Positions 7,409 through 11,723 of a stretch of DNA of 11,723 bases are shown piece by piece. Numbering within the stretch: position 1 is the first letter of the stretch; each line of letters begins with the position of its first letter. A program made the translations under genes and the position numbers. The DNA comes from Candidatus Pelagibacter sp. (GTDB lineage: Bacteria; Pseudomonadota; Alphaproteobacteria; Pelagibacterales; Pelagibacteraceae): NCBI GenBank assembly GCA_013204495.1, contig JABMNQ010000109.1, positions 1 to 11,723 of the forward strand, written 5' to 3'. The notes under the pieces were generated by a model. The model did not search any database. It saw only the letters and a list, made by a program, of their open reading frames with translations, and was not told the DNA's origin.

Positions 7409-8296
7409 ATGCAATATAAAAATATTCTCTTCATAACGCTCTCTAATATTGGTGATGTTATATTAACAACGCCAGTTATTGAAAAAATTCATCAACTTCA
7501 TCCCAAGGCTTTAATTGATATAGTGGGTGATGAAAAATCTAAAATAATTTTTAAAAATTGTCCATACATAGGATCTTTTTTTCAAAAAAATAAACGCAAA
7601 GGTTTTTTGGAGTTACTTCGTTTATTGCATCTAATACGAAAAAAAAATTATGATTTAGCAATTGATTTAAGATCTGATGGCCTATTATTTTTTGTAAAAG
7701 CTGATCTAAAATATCACAAAAAAAATAATATCAACGTTCACAGCATAGAAAAGCATTTTTTATCCCTAGGCTTAGGATTGAATAATATTCCCAATCCAAG
7801 AATGTGGATAACTGAAATTGAAAGGAAGGCTGTCCAACAATTTATCTTAAAGAATAATAAGATATTAACAATAGGATTGGGTGCAAACTCTCCACATAAA
7901 ATTTGGCCAACAATGAACTATGCTCAGCTAGCTAATGATTTAATGTACAGCTACAAAAATGTACTTTTGGTCGGAGATAAAAATGATTCCAACCTTGGAA
8001 ATTATTTTATGAAACACTATAATGGCAACGCCATAAATCTTTGCGGAAAACTTAACTTAATAGAAACTGCAGCATTAATTGAGGGGTCTGATTTATTTGT
8101 TGGCAATGATTCTGGATTAGGACATATAGCGAGTGCCGTTGGCACTAAAAGTTATACTATTTTTGGTGAGGGTAGGCCTAATATTTACAAGCCATGGGGA
8201 AATAATGCTTTTTGGTTCCAGGACCCTGATAAAAATATAGCGAGAATCCATCCTGAAATTATTATAGACAATATAAAAAAATTTATCATCAAGTAA
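7409..8296 (+). CDS. GT9-family heptosyltransferase
   Basis: This 295-residue GT9 protein, likely a transferase of ADP-heptose or another sugar onto the LPS core in the cytoplasm, is a second, divergent member beside the minus-strand one. The N-terminal motif is LSNIGDVILTTP (residues 11-22) with Asp16 in the catalytic position. ANSPHKIWP (159-167) contains Lys164, a position contacting the donor phosphate in this family. VGNDSGLGH (231-239) contains Asp234. FGEGRPNIYKPWG (252-264) replaces the more usual FGPTDPxxxxPWG. It is shorter than WaaF (about 348) and lacks the cysteine cluster of the other GT9 protein. The ATG at 7409 follows the acyltransferase stop by 21 nt with no clear Shine-Dalgarno, so the two are probably co-transcribed. 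It ends 12 nt before the convergent moaC stop, with no obvious terminator between. Acceptor unknown. Confidence 0.88.
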   Translation: MQYKNILFITLSNIGDVILTTPVIEKIHQLHPKALIDIVGDEKSKIIFKNCPYIGSFFQKNKRKGFLELLRLLHLIRKKNYDLAIDLRSDGLLFFVKADLKYHKKNNINVHSIEKHFLSLGLGLNNIPNPRMWITEIERKAVQQFILKNNKILTIGLGANSPHKIWPTMNYAQLANDLMYSYKNVLLVGDKNDSNLGNYFMKHYNGNAINLCGKLNLIETAALIEGSDLFVGNDSGLGHIASAVGTKSYTIFGEGRPNIYKPWGNNAFWFQDPDKNIARIHPEIIIDNIKKFIIK

Positions 8297-8308
8297 AGCC
8301 TCCATTTT

Positions 8309-8785
8309 TCAAATGCTTTTATTTCTCCATAATCCCGACTTCCCCCCATCTTTATGCAGTAGCTGCACGTCTATAATTTTCATTCCCCGGTCTACTGCTT
8401 TGCACATATCATAAATTGTTAATAAGCTAATTGAGACTGCAGTTAATGCCTCCATTTCTACACCAGTTTGGCCTGAACACTCGACTGTTGCATGACATAT
8501 AATTGAAGGGGTCTCCTCATTTACAATAAAATTAATTTCAATGCCGGATATGCTAATGGGGTGACATAAAGGGATGAGCCCTGATGTATTTTTCGCTGCC
8601 TGAATGCCTGCAATTTTAGCGACGGTCAGGACGTCTCCTTTTTTATGTCCTTGTTTCTGAATTAGTTTAAGGGTTGCCTGTTGCATCGTGATCATGCCGG
8701 ATGCTATTGCCAAGCGATGCGTTATATTTTTTTCAGTAATATCTACCATTTGGGCATTTCCATTGGCATCAATGTGTGTGAGCAT
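8309..8785 (-). CDS. moaC: Cyclic pyranopterin monophosphate synthase MoaC
   Basis: This 158-residue protein matches the length (E. coli MoaC, 161) and all main blocks of MoaC: N-terminal LTHID and MVDIT, the HKKGDV block (residues 47-52), KIAGIQAAKNTSGLIPLCHP (57-76), TGVEMEALTAVS (110-121), YDMCKAVDRGM (125-135) and the C-terminal KDGGKSG. Together with MoaA it converts GTP to cyclic pyranopterin monophosphate, the first step of molybdenum cofactor synthesis in the cytoplasm. The enzyme is a hexamer whose active-site lysines and Asp lie in the KGDV and YDMCKAV-to-KDGGKSG regions seen here. It stands alone on the minus strand, divergent from the BepA-type gene by 53 bp and convergent with the GT9 gene. 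No other mo-gene is nearby, which is common in betaproteobacteria. A C6 run (8342-8347, plus strand) encodes the Gly-Gly of the KDGGKSG block. Confidence 0.97.
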   Translation of the reverse strand: MLTHIDANGNAQMVDITEKNITHRLAIASGMITMQQATLKLIQKQGHKKGDVLTVAKIAGIQAAKNTSGLIPLCHPISISGIEINFIVNEETPSIICHATVECSGQTGVEMEALTAVSISLLTIYDMCKAVDRGMKIIDVQLLHKDGGKSGLWRNKSI

Positions 8786-8838
8786 AGCTTAATCATCTTA
8801 TAATGAATACCATTACATATTAACTATAAATAAAAAAA
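8786..8838. promoter_or_regulatory. Divergent moaC / bepA promoter region
   Basis: The 53-bp gap contains a perfect TATAAT at 8799-8804 on the plus strand, about 35 nt before the bepA-type ATG, predicting a start near 8811. The matching -35 region would fall within the moaC start and is poor (TGTGAG, 8777-8782). Neither gene has a clear Shine-Dalgarno; the bepA-type ATG directly follows an A-rich run. Confidence 0.45.
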
Positions 8839-10263
8839 ATGAAAAAGCTTTTGTTAATGTTTTTTTTCATAGGCCATATAGTAATGGCCGATGAGCTACC
8901 TGATTTAGGTAGCTATACTGACAACATTATTACCGCCGTCGAGGAAGACAAGATTTCCAAACAGATCCTCTACGAGGTTAACCAAAGTTCAAGCGTAATC
9001 CATGACGTTGAAATTGAAGATTATTTAGCGACCTTAGGAAATAGCTTGTTGGTTAAGACATCTATTGCGAATCGTCATATTGAGTTTTTTATTCTCAACG
9101 ACTCAACAATCAATGCCTTCGCTATGCTGGGTGGTGTAGTGGGTGTCCATACGGGTTTATTCTTAGCTGCCAACTCTGAGTCAGAGTTGGCAGGAGTTTT
9201 GGCTCATGAAATTTCACATATAACACAAAAGCATTTGCCACGGATTATTGCCTCACAACAGCGGGACTCTTATAAGACGGCGCTGGGGATGGCACTGGCA
9301 ATACTAGTCTCTCGGTCCAATCCTCAACTAGCAGGTGGTGCTATGCAAGCAGTTAGTGCCAGCGCCGTACAGAATACGTTAGATTTTACGAGGGGACACG
9401 AGCAAGAGGCCGATCGGGAGGGCATCAAATTACTTGATCGGGCCGGATTCGATGTTAGGGGGCCAATTAATTTTTTTAGGACGATGCAGAATGCGAGTCA
9501 GTTTAGCGATGGAGCGGCACCTGCATTCTTGAGGACTCATCCCATCACCTCAGACCGTATTAGCGACATCGAGGACCGAATTAAGGAATACCCCTATAAA
9601 CAAAGAGTAGATTCGGATAATTTTTACTATGTTAAGGGAAAGCTAAGAGCATTTCTTGAAGAAAAGACCAGCATCATCAACCTCCTAAAGGAGAATATTA
9701 AAAATAAAACGTTTATTAATGAGTCCGGTGAGCACTTTGCATTAGCGTATGCCTACTATCGTAATAATCAGATCAATGAGGCCGGACAAGAGCTAGACTT
9801 TCTTATAAAATCAAAGCCCAACAATCCGATGTTGATTAATTTAGAAGCCACCCTTTTAATTAAAAAGGGAAGCCTCCAAGAGGCTACAGACTTATATCTA
9901 AAAGGCCTTTTAATGTTTCCTACCTACCGGGCATTTGTGTATGGCCTAGCAGACCATTATATTAGTGTTAAGTATAATTCTATGGCGATTGATCTTTTAC
10001 AAAAATATCTTTTGCTTTATCCTAAGGACCCCAACCTCTATGAATTGATGGCTAAGGCTTATGCCAATCTAGGCAAGATTTTATTGCAACATGAGAATCT
10101 GGCGGAGGCGTTTTACTATCGATACAACTTGAGAGAGGCAATTTCGTTGATGGATTTAGCTGTGCGCTCTAGGGACGGTAATTTTTATGAAAAGTCACGT
10201 GTAGAAGCTAGGCTAAAAGAGCTACAACGAGAGGAGATGTTGTTTAAAAAGTCACTTAATTGA
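8839..10263 (+). CDS. bepA: BepA-type periplasmic M48 metalloprotease with TPR domain
   Basis: This 474-residue protein has a lipid-free signal peptide (KK followed by a hydrophobic stretch, probable cleavage after VMA at residue 17), an M48 peptidase domain, and a C-terminal region of TPR-like helical repeats (about 255-474). The zinc motif HEISH is at 123-127 (ligands His123, His127; catalytic Glu124). The third ligand lies in EQEAD (188-192). THP at 233-235 gives His234, at the spacing of the BepA His-switch (His246 in E. coli). By family knowledge, BepA (YfgC) helps assembly of LptD and degrades stalled outer-membrane proteins at the BAM complex. That fits the lipopolysaccharide genes to its left, though it is not in their operon. 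Base composition is clearly less A-rich than 1-8300. It ends 98 bp before ahpC. E. coli BepA is about 487 residues, so this copy is full length. Confidence 0.92.
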   Translation: MKKLLLMFFFIGHIVMADELPDLGSYTDNIITAVEEDKISKQILYEVNQSSSVIHDVEIEDYLATLGNSLLVKTSIANRHIEFFILNDSTINAFAMLGGVVGVHTGLFLAANSESELAGVLAHEISHITQKHLPRIIASQQRDSYKTALGMALAILVSRSNPQLAGGAMQAVSASAVQNTLDFTRGHEQEADREGIKLLDRAGFDVRGPINFFRTMQNASQFSDGAAPAFLRTHPITSDRISDIEDRIKEYPYKQRVDSDNFYYVKGKLRAFLEEKTSIINLLKENIKNKTFINESGEHFALAYAYYRNNQINEAGQELDFLIKSKPNNPMLINLEATLLIKKGSLQEATDLYLKGLLMFPTYRAFVYGLADHYISVKYNSMAIDLLQKYLLLYPKDPNLYELMAKAYANLGKILLQHENLAEAFYYRYNLREAISLMDLAVRSRDGNFYEKSRVEARLKELQREEMLFKKSLN

Positions 10264-10299
10264 TAAGTAAAAACTATCATAAATATATTTATAATTAAT
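10263..10299 (+). promoter_or_regulatory. Putative OxyR operator upstream of ahpC
   Basis: The stretch fits the four-element OxyR pattern ATAGNTNNNANCTAT, N7, ATAGNTNNNANCTAT with exact spacing. The first half (10263-10277) matches 9 of 10 defined positions and the second (10285-10299) 7 of 10. It abuts the candidate -35 box, where an activator would bind. The second half is pure A/T, so a chance match in A+T-rich DNA is possible. Confidence 0.42.
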
Positions 10300-10328
10300 T
10301 ATACAAATTGAATTAATTTCCCTATACT
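10300..10328 (+). promoter_or_regulatory. Candidate sigma-70 promoter of ahpC
   Basis: TATACA (10300-10305, 4 of 6 to the -35 consensus) is followed after 17 bp by TATACT (10323-10328, 5 of 6 to the -10 consensus). The expected start is near 10335, giving a leader of about 27 nt that ends in a strong AAGGA (10351-10355) 6 nt before the ahpC ATG. A weak -35 is usual for activator-dependent promoters. Confidence 0.55.
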
Positions 10329-10361
10329 CATTTTTTTTAACAATAAATATAAGGAAAAATC

Positions 10362-10928
10362 ATGCACTCTCTTGTAAATACGCACATTAAACCCTTTAAG
10401 GCCCAAGCATTCCATAACGGTAAATTTGTTGAGGTGACGGAAGAAAGTTTGAAGGGTAAATGGTCGGCAGTGATATTTTTCCCCGCTGCCTTTACATTTG
10501 TATGTCCAACAGAATTAGGCGATGTTGCAGACCACTACGAAGAACTTCAAAAAATGGGCGTTGAAGTTTATACAGTCTCTACCGATACGCACTTCACACA
10601 TAAAGCTTGGCACGACGCTTCAGATACCATTAAAAAAATCAAATTTCCAATGATTGGTGACCCGACTGGAAAGATAACCAGAAACTTTGAAGTAATGATT
10701 GAGGAAGAGGGTCTTGCCTTAAGAGGAACCTTTGTAATTAACCCTGAGGGAATTATTAAAACTGTAGAGGTTAATGACTTGGGTATTGGCCGCTCTGCAG
10801 CCGACCTGCTAAGAAAAATTCAGGCAGCACAACACGTGGCAGCAAATCCAGGTCAAGTGTGCCCTGCTTCATGGAAACCAGGTGATGCAACACTAGAGCC
10901 ATCACTTGATTTAGTAGGAAAAATTTAA
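10362..10928 (+). CDS. ahpC: Alkyl hydroperoxide reductase subunit C (2-Cys peroxiredoxin)
   Basis: This 188-residue typical 2-Cys peroxiredoxin has the same length as enterobacterial AhpC (187). The peroxidatic cysteine is Cys48 in FTFVCPTEL, with Thr45 completing the active-site PxxxTxxC, and the conserved Arg is Arg121 (LALRGTF). The resolving cysteine is Cys167 in GQVCPASW, near the C-terminus. The [10 protein letters not shown] block (141-150) carries the family's Gly/Arg region. It reduces hydrogen peroxide and organic hydroperoxides in the cytoplasm and is re-reduced by AhpF, whose gene follows after a hairpin. The Shine-Dalgarno AAGGA is the best in the window, fitting a highly expressed protein. 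An OxyR-like site and a sigma-70 promoter lie just upstream, so peroxide induction is likely by inference. No odd residues were seen. Confidence 0.98.
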   Translation: MHSLVNTHIKPFKAQAFHNGKFVEVTEESLKGKWSAVIFFPAAFTFVCPTELGDVADHYEELQKMGVEVYTVSTDTHFTHKAWHDASDTIKKIKFPMIGDPTGKITRNFEVMIEEEGLALRGTFVINPEGIIKTVEVNDLGIGRSAADLLRKIQAAQHVAANPGQVCPASWKPGDATLEPSLDLVGKI

Positions 10929-10942
10929 AAATAAAAAAAAGT

Positions 10943-10979
10943 GTAGGGTTGGCTTGCAGCCGACCCTACTATTTTTAAT
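10943..10979 (+). terminator. Hairpin terminator between ahpC and ahpF
   Basis: A 12-bp stem (10943-10954 with 10958-10969, one G-T wobble) closes a 3-nt loop and is followed by ATTTTT. It begins 14 nt after the ahpC stop. An A8 run on the left (10933-10940) could let it act on the other strand too. It is far richer in G+C than its surroundings. It probably reduces transcription into ahpF rather than ending the operon, since no separate promoter is evident in the 17 bp before the ahpF ATG. Confidence 0.85.
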
Positions 10980-10996
10980 AGTTAATAGGTATCTAC

Positions 10997-11723
10997 ATGG
11001 CTCTTGATAATAAAATTAAAGAACAGTTAAACCAATACATGACAAAACTGGTAAATCCAGTAGAGGTCGTTGCTAATTTAGATGATGGACCCTCGTCGGT
11101 TTCGATGCGGGAACTTTTGTTGGAACTAGAAGGTATATCAGAAAAAATAACATTGACGGAGCATTCTGACCCGGCCACTCGGATACCCTCATTTAAGGTT
11201 AATAGTAAAGAAAGTGATACGGGGATCGAGTTTGCCGGTATTCCGATGGGGCATGAATTTACTTCCTTGATATTGGCTTTATTACAAGTGGGTGGTTACC
11301 CTGTCAAGGTCACCGAGGATATTATTAAGCAAATAAAGCAAATTGAAGGAAAGTTTCATTTTGAGACTTACATCTCATTAAGTTGTCACAATTGTCCAGA
11401 TGTGGTGCAGGCACTAAATGTATTGGCTTTACTCAATCCAAATATTAGTCACACTATGATCGATGGTGCATTATTTCAGGAAGAGGTAAATGAAAGAAAA
11501 ATAATGTCGGTCCCTACCATAATGATGAATGGAGAAGTGTTTGGACAAGGTCGTATGGAGCTAGAAGAAATTATTGTAAAGATTGATACCGGAGCATCCA
11601 AAAAAGTAGCAGAAAAAATATCTGCGAAGAAGCCCTATGACGTCTTAATTGTTGGCGGTGGCCCCGCAGGAGCCTCTGCCGCCGTCTATGCGGCAAGAAA
11701 AGGCATACGAACGGGCATTGTGG
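10997..11723 (+). CDS. ahpF: Alkyl hydroperoxide reductase subunit F, N-terminal part (cut by window edge)
   Basis: The visible 242 residues read in one open frame from ATG 10997 to the window end and match the N-terminal half of AhpF (about 520 residues in full). The N-terminal tandem thioredoxin-fold domain contains the redox pair in SLSCHNC (Cys130, Cys133), equivalent to Cys129/Cys132 of the enterobacterial protein. The [16 protein letters not shown] block follows (172-187). The FAD-binding Rossmann domain then begins with [14 protein letters not shown] (about 217-230). AhpF passes electrons from NADH through FAD and two disulfides to AhpC. The second CxxC and the NADH domain lie beyond the edge. 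The start is supported by alignment with the usual AhpF N-terminus. It follows ahpC by 68 bp across a hairpin, so expression is probably by read-through, at a lower level than ahpC. Confidence 0.96.
   Translation, partial: MALDNKIKEQLNQYMTKLVNPVEVVANLDDGPSSVSMRELLLELEGISEKITLTEHSDPATRIPSFKVNSKESDTGIEFAGIPMGHEFTSLILALLQVGGYPVKVTEDIIKQIKQIEGKFHFETYISLSCHNCPDVVQALNVLALLNPNISHTMIDGALFQEEVNERKIMSVPTIMMNGEVFGQGRMELEEIIVKIDTGASKKVAEKISAKKPYDVLIVGGGPAGASAAVYAARKGIRTGIV

Noticed and set aside
8294..8320. Possible terminator between the GT9 gene and moaC
   Set aside because: Only a 5-bp AAAGC/GCTTT stem with a loop of about 15 nt; too weak in A+T-rich DNA.
10279..10303. Two overlapping perfect A/T palindromes (10279-10292 and 10290-10303)
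   Set aside because: Pure A/T palindromes of this size are common by chance in such DNA; I kept them only as context for the OxyR-like site.
10993..11178. Minus-strand open frame of 61 codons
   Set aside because: It is antisense to the start of ahpF, whose frame is unmistakable.
1..11723. tRNA, rRNA, CRISPR, insertion sequence, toxin-antitoxin or defence genes
   Set aside because: I looked for cloverleaf arms, regular direct repeats, transposase motifs and small paired genes on both strands and found none that could be supported.

Overview
The window is chromosomal DNA from an A+T-rich Gram-negative bacterium. It holds ten complete protein genes that can be read with confidence, one less certain complete gene (thiO-like) and one gene cut by the right edge (ahpF). 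The gene set (lipid A-type acyltransferase, heptosyltransferases, O-antigen ligase, ELM1-family protein, moaC beside a BepA-type M48 protease, AhpC/AhpF) fits a betaproteobacterium. The low GC and tight packing suggest a streamlined methylotroph of the Methylophilales (OM43 / Methylopumilus type). The lineage is inferred from gene content and composition, not shown by a marker gene.

Layout. Positions 30-3065 (+) form a compact operon: a ThiO-like FAD amine oxidase, an ELM1-family (DUF1022) protein and a GT4 glycosyltransferase. Their junctions are a 4-nt gap and an ATGA stop/start overlap. Positions 6436-3054 (-) form a second operon: O-antigen ligase/polymerase, a GT9 heptosyltransferase and a GT4 glycosyltransferase, again with overlapping ends. 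The two operons meet tail to tail with a 12-bp overlap of coding ends at 3054-3065. Positions 6533-8296 (+) carry a LpxL/HtrB-type acyltransferase and a second GT9 heptosyltransferase, divergent from the ligase operon across a 96-bp intergenic region. Together 1045-8296 is a lipopolysaccharide/surface-glycan assembly locus: acylation of the lipid anchor, transfer of core and outer-core sugars, and ligation or polymerisation of O-chain. No flippase, sugar-nucleotide synthesis gene or chain-length regulator is in view, so the locus probably continues outside the window or relies on genes elsewhere.

From 8309 rightward the genes are conserved housekeeping genes: moaC (-, molybdenum cofactor), bepA-type periplasmic metalloprotease/chaperone (+, outer-membrane quality control), ahpC (+) and ahpF (+, runs off the edge). 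ahpC has a plausible sigma-70 promoter preceded by an OxyR-like tandem half-site pattern. A strong hairpin terminator separates ahpC from ahpF, suggesting ahpF is made by read-through at a lower level. The switch from very A-rich surface-glycan genes to more balanced housekeeping genes near 8300 suggests that the left part is a variable island.

I did not find a clearly new system. The points most worth checking are the unusual start of the acyltransferase gene (TTG, or an upstream ATG joined by a -1 slip), the OxyR-like operator at ahpC, and the ELM1 protein embedded in a glycan operon. No stretch longer than 300 bases lacks a gene, and I saw no tRNA, rRNA, CRISPR array or insertion sequence.
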